A stretch of 64,000 nucleotides of DNA from contig NW_020194554.1 in NCBI RefSeq assembly GCF_002865645.1, forward strand, positions 868,001 through 932,000. Reading direction: 5' to 3'. This DNA is from Hyaloscypha bicolor E (taxonomy: Eukaryota; Ascomycota; Leotiomycetes; Helotiales; Hyaloscyphaceae). Under the pieces are notes generated by a model. It was given only the letters and a program-made list of their open reading frames with translations. It was not told the DNA's origin and searched no databases. A program made the position numbers and the translations under genes. How positions within the stretch are numbered: position 1 is the stretch's first letter; every line of letters begins with the position of its first letter. Of the stretch, positions 51,001-63,439 are shown piece after piece.

Positions 51001-53354
51001 AATATTTTTATATAATTTAAATTTATTCTAATTTATTTTTTATTTTAGAAAATATTTAAAAAAAACCTTCTAATTTTAAAATTCTTTAATTCTATAACTT
51101 ATAACTATTATATTAATAATACTTATATAATCTTTTCAAAAATAATAAAATAGCTAAAAACTAGATTTCTTAAGCTAGTAAAATATAATAGCTAATCTTT
51201 ATAAGCTATAATATTATTAAAAGCTTATAAATTAATAATATTAAGATTTAGAATATTAAGAAAGCTTAGATAATTATAGAAAATCTATAAATATTAGAAA
51301 AGATAGTTATAATTACTGAATTTAATATAAATATTCCAGATAAGCTAAAGAACTATTAAGCTAATAATAGAGAATTCGAGAATATTATTAAAAGTATTAC
51401 TAAAAACAGATAAGAAAAGCTTAATAAAATTAAAACTATAATAAATAGTTTTAAAACCGAGAATTAGAATAGAATTATATAATATAATAAAGCCTTTAGC
51501 TAATATATTAATAATATTAATAAGAATATTTATAAGAAGTTATATTTTCTTTTTAAAAATAAAAGCTTTAGTATATAAAGCCATTTAATTAATTAATAAA
51601 GCTATTTTGGAATATATTAAAAATAAGAAATATTAGAATATTAGTATATTTACTAAATTAAATATTATTAAGGTATTTAAATATACTAAAGCTATTTTAG
51701 AAACTAGAGAATTAGTTTTTAAGTTACTATTAGCTAATATTCTTAAGGCTAAATAATATACTTTTAAAGCTTTCGGAATTCTAATTAAAAGAATTTATAA
51801 TAATAAGTTTTTTCCTGCTTTTTAAAATAAGCCTAAAAAATCGGCCTCTATTATAATTTTAGCTTTAATTCAATTAGATCTAGCTAATAAGAATAGAGCT
51901 AATTTAATATAATCTAGTAATAATTCTATTAGTAAAACTAGTAAAACTAGTATAACTAATTAAAAAGAATCTAATAAGAAAAGAGAATAAGCTAAGTCTA
52001 AAACTTCTAATAAATAGTAAAAATTCGAGTATTAGTCTAAATATAAGACTAATAAAATAAAGGAAAATAAGAAATAAATAAATAAAAAGAAATTCTTTAT
52101 TTTAAAAAAAAGATATTATTTAGAAAAACTTTTATAATTATATCTAGAACTAAGAAATAAAAGACTAAAGATATTAAATTCGAGAAAATTAAAGGTAATA
52201 AATATACTATAAGATATTAGCTAAATAGAAGTTAATATTTATTTAATAAAATAAATATATCTTTAAAGAAATATATAGTAGTATTTTAGAACTTATTTAT
52301 AAATAAGAATATTATAGAATTAATAATAAATTCCTTAAAGCTTCTTATAAAATATATAATTAGTAATTTATTAATATTTTATTTATTAATATAGGAGATA
52401 TTAATATTTATAAAAATACTTTAAAGCTAGTTATTATAATTTATAAAATTACTAAAAATAAGAAATATATTTCTATTATTTAAGTAAATAAAAAAATATG
52501 AGATTTCTTTTTAGAAAACCGAGAAATTATAAAATATAAATATAAGTATTATATTTTTAATTAATTTTATCTAAATTTATAGCTTTAATTTAATACTATA
52601 ATTCCTGTTTCTAAATCTAGTACTAGTAATCTAAATATAAATAGTTATATTTATAAAAAGAACTATTTAAAATAGATTAAAAAGCTTAATATAGAAAATA
52701 GAAATATTATAATTCTATTTCTAAAAAAAAAATATAATAAAATATAGAAATCTAAATAATAATTATTTTATTTTAGTCTTTTAATTCTTAATAATAGATT
52801 TATTAATATAGTTCGGATTTTATGAGATATTAAATAAGTATTTTATTTATCTAGTTATTTATTCTTAGCTAGTCTAATATTATATTTCTAGAAATATTAA
52901 TTATAATTAATATAAAAATATTATTAAAGATCTAGCTATTACTAAAGTTTTAAATAGCGAATTCTATTTTAGTAAGAAATACTAGAATATTAGTTATATT
53001 TTTCTTATAAACTATAAAAAGGCTATTATTTTTAGTAAGAAGTTCTTTAAGAATATTAATTACTTTTTTATTTCTAATAATTTTAAGCCGGAAATAATAA
53101 AAGAAATAAGCAAGTATTTACTAAAAGTAATAAAAGAAAAGGCTTTAAATATAGTTTATTTAATTAGATAAATAAATGCTTTTAGCTAAATAATCTATAA
53201 GTCTAGAATTATAAGTAAGTAATAATTTTCAAATAATATAAAAACCGAAAAATAGCTTAATAATAATTTATTATTTAATAGGCCTTTTATTATAATTCTA
53301 ATAAGTCTAGTTATTATTAAGAATAAAATATATGAAAATAAAATCTTCTATAAA
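48007..53354. other. RIP-degraded transposon remains, unresolved
   Basis: A mosaic of AT-rich stretches. From about 51150 to 53340 the plus strand shows long lysine/isoleucine-rich pseudo-frames that could be a Copia-like gag, but no catalytic motif is secure. 49250-51100 has a different T-rich plus-strand composition, suggesting an opposite-strand element. Confidence 0.4.
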
Positions 53355-53359
53355 GTTAT

Positions 53360-53585
53360 TATTAGTTTACTAGTAATGCATGGCACCGTTATATAGGCGT
53401 GGAAATACTAGTTATATTAGTTAGTAAAGTTATTATTATTATTCAGAAGTAAGGATCGCAGATTATAGTATTAATATGCGATCCCTAAATCTGCTAAGCC
53501 TAAAGGGGTCTAGTCTACTAGTTGAGTCACGCATGTGACGCGAGGTCACATGACCCAGGAAATTCGCAGTATAGCTATTCCAATA
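53360..53585 (+). repeat. LTR-C unit, best preserved copy, with target duplication
   Basis: 226 bp from TATTAGTTTACTAG to GCTATTCCAATA with GTTAT on both sides (53355-53359 and 53586-53590). Reversed, it would have begun TGTTGGAATAG, a typical retrotransposon LTR start. It contains two sites of the RTCACRTG type (53532-53539 reverse and 53545-53552). Much less mutated than neighbours. Confidence 0.82.
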
Positions 53586-54032
53586 GTTATTAAAGCCTTT
53601 TATCTAAAGTTTTCCTTTTTTATTAAAAATTAATTTAAGAATACTATAGATAATACGAAATTCGAAAGAATTATCTATTTGAAATATATTAGTATAATTT
53701 ATAATATAATTTACTATAATAAGCCTCTTTAATATCTAATAGTAAAAATAGAAATTAAATAATAATTAAAGGCAAATACTAATTAATATAAAGAATTATA
53801 TTAGATTTAATATAAGAATATAATTAAACGAATTCGAATTACTTTTAAATAAGTTCGGGAATATAAAATAAAACTATTTAAGAATAATGGATTTTATTTT
53901 AGATATATTAAAAAGAAATTAAATTAGCTAATAAAAAAGAATTCTAATTATTTTATTATTTCGAATTCTAAATAGGATTTTTCTATTAGTTTTAGTATTT
54001 AAAAGACAAGTATAAATAAATAGGGAATTAAA

Positions 54033-54328
54033 TATAATATAATAAACTATATTTTTTAAAAATTATATTATTTTAGTAGTTTTAAGGTTTTAGTTATATA
54101 ATAAAAGCTATAGTCTTTTATATATAATTTATAGAAATTATATAAAAAAGCTATAATTCTAGAAAATAATTCCTTTTCTATATTTAATTAATTAAGCTTT
54201 TATATACTATATATTATTTATACTTTATTATTTATATTTTTAATTTTATTACTTTATTATTAAATTGTATTTTATATTCTAATATACTTTATATAGGTTT
54301 TTATTTTATTATAGTTTTTTTTCCTATA
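54033..54328 (+). repeat. 3' LTR of element D
   Basis: 296 bp starting TATAATATAATAAAC, the same unit as 33928-34377 without the satellite expansion. Followed by CTAG. Confidence 0.7.
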
Positions 54329-55689
54329 CTAGACTAAAGTATTTAAATAGCTTATTAAATAACTTAAAATATATAAATTTATTATAAAAATAAAAATATT
54401 TATTTAATAGTTTAAAATAAGATTAATTATTAAAGAAATATTTTATAAAAAAGAGAAAAACTTATTTCTATAGCTATAAGAATAAAAAATAACTTAAATT
54501 TATTTATTAAATAGAAATATAATAATATACTAATAAAATAATAAAATAAATAAAAGAAAAGAAAAGAAAAATTAAATAAAGAAAAATTAAAAAATTAAAA
54601 AATTTCTATTATAAGATTTATAAAACCGGAATAATAAAAATCTAATAATAAAATCTAATATAATATTTATATTAGAATTTATAAAACTAAATATAATTTA
54701 TTTTATTTATTAAAAAAAGAATTATTATATAATTATTTACCTAAATTAGAAGAAACTAATTTATTATAATTATAATAAGTCTAGCTATAAAATATATAAG
54801 TATTTAGAACTAAAAAAGCCAGAAAATAAATATACTTTATAATAATTATATTTATTTATATTATAAAAAATAAAACTTTTAAAACGAGAATAATAATTAA
54901 GATTATTATTAAAAAAAAATTAAAAATATTAGTTAACTCGAATATAAAAACTAATTATATAAAAACTAATTATATAAAAAGAAAACTAGCTTTAAATATA
55001 GAAATTCTATTAATATTAAAAGTAATTTCTTTAATTTTACTAGAAAAAACTAGAATTTATATTTTTAAAATTATTACTAAAAATATATTAAAGAACTAAA
55101 AAAAAACTAATATATATTTTATATTATATAATTTTAATCTAACTTATATTAATATAATACTTGAATCCCTATAGCTTTATTAAGTTAATTTCCTAATTTT
55201 CTTTAAAGAAATAATATAAAAATACTAGATTTAATTATAAAAAATTAAAGTTCTAAATATTAGAAAGTTTACTAAAATAATAAAATATAAAACTTTTTTT
55301 TTATTAATTATTTATTCTATAACAAATAGCTAAATAATAATAATAATAATAATAATAATAATTATTATTATTATAAATAAAATAGCTATATTTCCTAGAA
55401 AATATTTTCTATAAAAACTATAAATATATTATTTAACTATTATATAATAAAGTATTATATAAATCTAAAACTAGAATTCTAATTATTATATAATCTTATA
55501 TATATTTTATTAAAAAGAAAATTTAAAGTTTTTCGGAAATATTTTAATATTAATTTAAAAAAGAAATAGATTTATTATTTTATTAGTCTAATTAATATTC
55601 TAATTATATTTATTCTAAAAAAGAAAATAGCTTATATTTATATATTAATTACTAGAATCTAAATAGAATTACTATTAAGAACTAAATAT

Positions 55690-56450
55690 TATTATTACTT
55701 ATTAGTAAAATAAGAAATAGGCTTTATAAAATTAAAATATATATAAAATTAGATTCAAAAAATATTTATTATTAATTATAAATCCGGGAAAGTAATAAAT
55801 AAAAAATAATATTTTAAATATTATATTATATTTTTTAGACTTTCTAATATTTTAATAATATTTCAGATATATATTAATTATATACTAGTAAGCCTTATAA
55901 ATATTATTTAAATAATCTATTTAAATAATATTTTAATTTATTTAAAAAATCCAGAATAATATATATTCGAATAATTATAATAATATTAGCTTTTTATAAA
56001 CTTAATAAAATACGAGTTTAATATAAAAAAATAGAATTCCTGATATTTATAATTAGTTTAAATAATATAGAAATAAAAACTAGCCGGGTTATAGTTATTA
56101 AGAAATAGTTAGCCTCGAAAAATAATATTCGAGAAATTTAAGTATTTCTGAATTTTATTAACTTATATTAAAGATTTATTTATAGATATTTTAGGATAAT
56201 AAAAGAATTAACTAATTTATTAAAAACTAATAGAAAACTATAATATTATTTTAGCTAAATAAATAAGGCAAATAAGGCTTTTAAGAAACTAAAAATTATT
56301 TTTATAATAGTACTAATTTTTTATTATTTTAGTCTAGCTTTAAAAATTTATATAAAAATAAATATTTTAGGATTTATAATTATAAATATAATTTCCTAGT
56401 ATTTTAATAAAGAAATAAAAATCAGGTAATATTTTATTATTTTCTATTTA
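55690..56450 (+). pseudogene. Reverse transcriptase remnant of Gypsy element E
   Basis: Unusually readable despite heavy mutation: YGHFKYYIMPFGLSNTPATF (standard Gypsy MPFGLTNAPATFQ block, about 55815), IIYLNNILIYLKNP for VYLDDILIYS (about 55915-55955), then KYEFNIKKIEFLIFIIS for CEFHTKEIDFLGFIVS (about 56008-56058). Both catalytic Asp codons now read Asn. RNase H-like remains follow, with INRLLKKARFYDLYF at about 56808-56852. Confidence 0.85.
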
Positions 56451-56520
56451 GTAATATTATTTAATATATATTTAATATATTATTATTATTAAAATACTTT
56501 ATAATTAAAAGAAAACTAAA

Positions 56521-56755
56521 TAATTAATAAATAAAATAAATAAAATAAATAAAATAAATAAACTAAATAAAATAAATAAAATAAATAAAATAAATAAAAT
56601 AAATAAAATAAATAAAATAAATAAAATAAATAAAATAAATAAAATAAATAAAATAAAAATAAAATAAATAAAATAAATAAAATAAATAAAATAAATAAAA
56701 TAAATAAAATAAATAAAATAAATAAAATAAATAAAATAAATAAAATAAATAAAAA
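56521..56755. repeat. Tandem array of 9-bp unit AAAATAAAT
   Basis: About 25 near-perfect copies with one interruption near 56650-56665. It lies inside the RNase H remains of element E, so it arose after the element died. Confidence 0.9.
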
Positions 56756-59700
56756 AACTAGTTATTTTTAATTTTATTTTAGAATACTAATTAGAATATA
56801 GTAATTCTATTAATAGGCTATTAAAAAAAGCCAGATTTTATGATTTATATTTTATAATAAGTTATAAAATATAAAATAGAAAGTTTTATAAATAATAATA
56901 ATAAAATATTATATTATTCCCATAATACTATAATATAAAACCTAGAAAAAAGAAAATAAGTATTTTTTAATTAGTAAAATATTAAGAAATTCTAAAAAAG
57001 AAATCTATTTTAATAATAAAATAATACTAGAAATATTATTATTTAAGCTTATTATTAATATAGCTAATTATAAATAATATATATTATAAATTCTAATTAT
57101 ATAAATAACTAAATCTAAAATAATATATAAGAAAAATAGAAAAATATAATTTAAACTATTATTATAGTACTAAAGGCTTAATTTATTAATATAATACTAG
57201 TAATATAAATAGTTCTTAAAAAAAATTATTAGAACTATTAAGATTTAAGAATTTAATATATTTAGATTATTAAAATATTAAAATACTATTTATATATTAA
57301 ATAAGCTAGCTTTTAAAAAAGAATTATTATAAGCTAATTATAATAATTTTATAAATAAGTATTTTAGTATTAGTAAAATACTAGAACTTTTTTAGAAAAA
57401 GTATTTCTAATAAAATATTAAAAAAAATAAGAAACTATAATAGAATTTATTTTATATATTAATAAACTAAAATAGTTTTTTTAATTATATAATATATTTA
57501 GTTTATTTCTTATTTTTTTAAAGCTATAATAAGAAATTATTATAAATTTTATTATAGAACTATTTCTTTTTAGATTTTATAATAAAATATATAATTTTAT
57601 ATTTTATTATTATTAATAAATATATAAAAATAATATAATATATTTTAATTATTAAAGAAATTTTAGCTTTTAAGCTAATAAAGCTATTTATATATTATAT
57701 TATTAAAGACTTTAATATATTTATAAATATAATTTCTAATAAAAAATCCGTTTTAATTAATAAATTCTAATTAAATTTTTATTTTTATTTAAAAATTTGA
57801 TAATAACTAAATATAATATTTTATTTATAAACTAATAAATAAATAGAAAATCTAAACTAAATTTTATAATAATATTTGAAATATTATATTAGTTACTAGT
57901 AAAATAACTAAATAATAAAGCTTATTTTTATAGAATTTATATATAATAACTTTATATATTTAATAATAGAAATATTTTTATTTTATATATTATATAAATT
58001 CTATTTTAATATTAAACTATATATTAAGAATAATATTTCGGAAAAAGAAATATTAGTAATATAGGAAAAAGTATAAAGAATTTAAATAAAATAAGAAATA
58101 TTAGAGAAATAATAATAAGAAATAATAAATATATAAAAAATATATTAATAAGAAATTTAAAATATATAATAAAGTTATATTTTATATATAAAGTTAATAA
58201 ATAGATATTTTAGTCTTTTTAAAATTATAGAAATATATAAATAAATATATTACTTGAAATTATTATTATATTAGATCTATAATATTTTTTATATTTCTTT
58301 TTTAGAACTATAATACTTATAAGCTAGTATTATAATAGAACTAGAACCGGTTAAAATTAAAAATAAAAAAGAATTCGGGATAAAATCTATTATAGCCTAT
58401 AAAAATAATAAAAAGAAGAAAAAAGATCTTATTTATTAAAAGAGTTATTTACTAGTAAATAATATATAGAAACTATTAAATAATTTAGAGAATATAATTC
58501 AAGAATTATAAGAATATTTAGAAAAAAAATATTATAATATTATTAGCTAAATAAAAATATAAAAAATAAATATTTTTATTAGAAAACTATTAAAAAATCA
58601 TATATTTATTTTTAGAAAAATTATATAAAAATTATTAAAAATTATTAAAAACTTTAAAAACTTTAATTTTTATATCTTATAAATATTTTACTTTTATAAA
58701 TATTTTTTATTATTTTTATTATTATTTTTATTAGAATTCTTTTAAGAAATAAATAATAAATTAGCCTAGGAAACTATTAGCTATTAATAGGAAATAAAAA
58801 GAAAATAAGTTTACTTAATACTAAAAAATATTAATTATATTTTTAAGAGTACTTTATATTTATATTAAGCTAATAAGAATTATTTAACTTATTTCTTGAA
58901 TTATTAGAGAAATTTATTAGCCTTAAATAATAGTTTTAATATAAGAAATACATATAGTTTAGTATAAAAGAATAATAATAATAGCTTTCTTTTTTTCGAA
59001 TAAAAATTAGATAAGATATTTATATATATTTATAATTTAGAAAAGGTAATTTAATTATATTATATATATTTAAAGAATTTTAAATAATATTAGAATAAGA
59101 AATAAAAAAGGAAATTATAATTTATAGAATTATATTTCTTATTCTTAAAATAATAATAATTATATATTAAGTAATTATTATTTTTAATATAAATAAAATC
59201 GAGAAACTTAGTAATATTTTTAGAATATTAAATATAATAAAAGCAAATTAAGGCTATAAAAGTATTAGCCAAATAAGTAATAATAGGCTAATAAATATTA
59301 AAAAAAGAATTTATTTTAATAAATAAAGAAATTAAAAAGGAAATTAAAAAAAAGTTTAAAAGAAGCTTAAAGAAAGCTTAAAGAAGTTTAAAGAAAACTT
59401 AAAAAAGGCTTAGAAAAGAAAAATAAGAAATAAGAAAAAGCTAAATATAATATTATAATTAAAGAAAAAGAAAATTAGTTAATATAAAAAAGAGGCCTTT
59501 TTATAATACTTCTTTTTCTAAATAGTAATTATAAATTTGGAATTAGCTTTATATTAGAAATATTTAAAAATTCTAAAAAAGAAATTTATAAATAAATTAA
59601 AAAATTAAAAAAACTTTTCTAAGCTTTTAGATTTGTAAAATAATAATTTATTTATAAATAAAGGCTAAGTTAAGATTTATAAACTCTATATTTAATAATA

Positions 59701-59934
59701 TATATTATATTTATATTACTTTTATAAAAGAAAATTATTAAAAATAATTTATAAATTAATTAGATAGAATTAATAAACTATATCCTTAATTTTATTATTT
59801 AATATAATAATAAAGTAATTATAAAAAGTCTTTAGAAAAAGCTAATAGCTAGAAAAGTTTTAGAGAGATATTTATAAAGCTATTTATAGTTTTTTTTAGG
59901 CTTTTTAGAAATTAGAGCTTAGAAAAAGAAGCAA

Positions 59935-60221
59935 TATAATAAATATATATAATAATATATAAATAGATATTAGATATTATAAATCTAGTTTTCTATTTTA
60001 AATAAAGCTTATAATTAGAATTATATAAATTAAATAAAATTATATTTTCTAATTAAATAAAAAGCTTTATATATTTAGCTAAATATTAGGAAATATATAA
60101 AGAAATATTAATTAGTCTTTTACTAAAATTAGGTCTTAGAATTAGTTATATTTATAAATATTATTCTATAGTTTACTTATTTTAATTATTTATATATTAC
60201 TTTACTATTATATATTTTGTA
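59935..60221 (+). repeat. 3' LTR of element E
   Basis: 287 bp, same orientation as 32957-33265, ending TATATTTTGTA and followed by ATATA and then repeat B. Confidence 0.75.
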
Positions 60222-61440
60222 ATATAATATATTAGAAACTAGAAATTATTAATTTAAAACTTATTATTTCTATTATATTAATAAGTTTTTTATAAAATAA
60301 TTAATTTATAACTATTATTTCTTTTATAATAAATAATTCTTTAAAATTATTAGTTTTTAAATTAATAATATTTTATTTATTAAAACTAATAATTTTATAA
60401 AAATAAAATAATTAAAGCTTTAAAAAGCTAAGGTTTTAATTAAAAAAATATAAATATCTTATTTTTAATTATAATTTCAAGTTTAATAAAAGTATTTTTT
60501 ATATAAGAATATTAGTATAAAAATCTTTAAATTATTTTTATAGAAAATACTATTACTATAAATAATAAAGATATTATTTATTAAAATCTTTTTATTTAAA
60601 ACTAATATATTATCTAATATATTAAAAAAAATTATATTAATTTATTAACTAAAAGCTTTATATAATTTATTAATTATTATTTAAATTATTAAATTTTCGA
60701 AAACTAATATAAAAGTATTTAATAAATTAAAAATATTATTAAAAAACTATAATTTATAAAACTAGTAAAAAAACTTTTATATTTAATTATTTTTATAAAT
60801 TTTTTATTTATAATAATAAATCTTTTTTTAAAAAAACTAAATATATTTTAGTTCTAATAAATAAAATTAAATATACTAATATTATTTATTAGTTCTTTAT
60901 TAAATATAAAAGAATTACTAGAAATATTTTAGTTTTAGAATTCTATAATATAATTTATAGTTTTAATATAAGTATTTTAATTAAATCTATAATTAATAAA
61001 ATATTAGAAACGAAACTATTATTAATAATTTATATAAATTTAAAGTTATTATATAAATATCTTATTAAATTAGGTATTATTTAAAAGAAATACCTAATAA
61101 TTAATCTAATATATTTTTATTAAATATATAAATAATAAGAGATTATAAAAGTAAAATAAATTAAAAAGAATTATATTTTATTAATTATATAATAAAATTA
61201 AAACTATTAAATATTCTTAAATATTTAATTAATATAAATATAAATAAAACAGAAAATAAATATATAAAATAAAAGAATATTATAGAAAAGAAAGTTATAT
61301 TGAAAGATTATAATCTTTAATATATAACTAAAATCTTAAAAATAATATAAATATATAAAGTATTTAAAAAATCTAATATTAGAAAAAATTAGAGAATTAA
61401 TATATAATTAAAGAAAAATATTAATTTTTATATTTTTTAA
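60222..61440 (+). repeat. Repeat B, right part, beyond element E
   Basis: Matches the reverse complement of about 28029-26730 over more than a kilobase, for example TTAGAAACTAGAAATTATTA at its start. Similarity fades past 61.5 kb near another damaged LTR-C-like piece. Confidence 0.8.
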
Positions 61441-61559
61441 AGAAATTTTAATATTAATATAATTATAGAATTCGAAATATAAAATATAAGTAATAAAATA
61501 TAATTATATAATTTTATATTTTATAAATAACTTAACTAATAAACTAATAATAATTAAAT

Positions 61560-63250
61560 AATAAAATAATAATAAAAAGATTAATTAATTTATAAAAAAG
61601 AAAATTATTATTCTAGAATTATAAAAAAGGCTAGTATTTTTATATAATTCTTTTAAATTATATAATTAAATTTCTGAAATTATTAAAATAATATAATTTT
61701 TATAAAATATAATTTATTATATTATATTACTTTTTTATAGCTTATTATAAAGGCTTTATATTTTAACAAACTGCCTTATATTAAAAGAAATTCTTTTTAA
61801 TTATAATTATAAAAAGGGCTCGAATAATTAAAATATTATTTATTATAAATTTTATAACTCTATTTATTTAATATAATTTTTAATAAACTTAATTATTAAT
61901 TAATATATATTTTAAATAAATTTTTTTTATTAAAATTACTAGTTTTAAGATTTTAATAATTAAATAACTAATAATTAAATTAATTTTATATATATTAAAT
62001 AATATTTAATATTAAATTTAAAGTTTATAAATTACTAATATTAATAATATAATTTAAAAAAGACTTCTATTAATTAGTTTTATTAATATATTTATATAAT
62101 AATATAATATTTTTAAAATATTAATTTTTTAAAAATATAATTAATATTTAAATTATAAAATTTATTTTTAAATTTTTAAGTTTTAAAATCGATTTTTTAT
62201 TTAAAAGAATTATATTATATTAAATAAAAGAGTTTTTTATAAAATAAAATTTAGTATTAATTTTTTTTAATTAAAATTAGATTTATATATATTTATATAT
62301 TTAATAATAAAAATTATAATTTTTTATTAATAATATTATATTTATTATAAAATTATATAAATATTTTATATATTAGAATAATAGTTAATAATTAACTTTA
62401 TATAAAAAAGCTTAATTTTAATTTTAATTCTTTTTAGTTTTTAATTCAAATTTCTTCTTTTAATAAAACTTTTTAATATAAAATTAGAATTTTATAACTA
62501 ATATATTATTTTATATAAAAAATAATAATACTAATTTTTAAATATATATAAAATAAAATTAAATTAAAAGTATTTATATATATAAAAATATTAAGTTTTA
62601 AAATAAAGAATTTAAGATTTTTTAAATTTTTAAATAAAAGCTATATTTAATATATAAAGAAATATTTTAGCTTCTTTTCTTTTTAAATATAAAAGAATTA
62701 TATTATTATTATTAATAATAATTATTATTTAATATTATAGGTTTAGCTAAGATATTATAATAAAGTAATATTATAATAATAATAAAAAGCTTATATTAAG
62801 CTAAAGGCTATTTACTAGATTTAAAATATTAGCTATATATTAAATTATATATAATAGTATTATATAACTAGTATTATATAATATAAAATTAGAATATATA
62901 TTAATTAGAAACCTTAATTATTAGCTTTATATTATATACTAGAATTACTTTTATTTACTAGAAAATTAAAATGAAATAATTTATCTAGAAATAAAAGCCT
63001 TATTTTATAGAGCTTATAAACTAACTTTATTTAAAATATATTTATATTCTATATAATATTAAGTTATTTTTATATAATATAAATACTATTATATAACTAG
63101 TTCTTATTTATATAGAAATACTAAAACTTATACCTAAACTTATATAAGAGTATTAAAGCTTAAAAATATATAGAATTTTTTTATAATAAACGAATACATA
63201 TATTCTATTTTCCTATTTATACTTGTTTTTTATTCTTTATATTAGGCCCG
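61560..63250. other. Unclassified RIP-degraded sequence
   Basis: Nearly pure A/T with no recognisable motif, open frame or paired ends. Confidence 0.5.
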
Positions 63251-63439
63251 TTAATTTATTTTAAATATATCTTACCCGAACTATAAATAATACGAAAAAA
63301 TATAATAAAACCTTTCTTTCTTTTTAAATACTTCTACTATTCTAAATATAAGTCTTTCTGGCTAATTATAAATTATTCTTTAGATTAATCTAACTTTCGA
63401 GCCATAATATATTTTATATATTATATATAAAGATATAAT

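Larger units (their letters stand above)
33928..54328 (+). mobile_element. LTR retroelement D, nested in E
   Basis: LTR-like copies at 33928-34377 and 54033-54328 in the same orientation, with CTAG directly outside each (33924-33927 and 54329-54332), the probable target duplication. The 5' interior matches the minus copy at 1-2716. Gypsy-like reverse transcriptase remains are near 46340-46600 (LFINNIRIKKPYINYN resembles FIDDVxIKGPKTxYNN). The span is inflated by a Copia element, two LTR-like units and probably more. The interior is still long after removing these, so part of 48-53.3 kb may belong to other insertions. Confidence 0.65.
32957..60221 (+). mobile_element. Ty3/Gypsy element E, split by later insertions
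   Basis: LTRs at 32957-33265 and 59935-60221 in the same orientation; ATATA at 32952-32956 and 60222-60226. Joining the outer flanks reproduces the uninterrupted sequence in the inverted B copy at 28025-28029, so the insertion point is well supported. Its own interior is 33266-33927 plus 54329-59934; the rest is inserted elements. Gypsy reverse transcriptase (about 55700-56420) and RNase H remains lie in the second part. Very heavily RIP-mutated. Confidence 0.8.
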
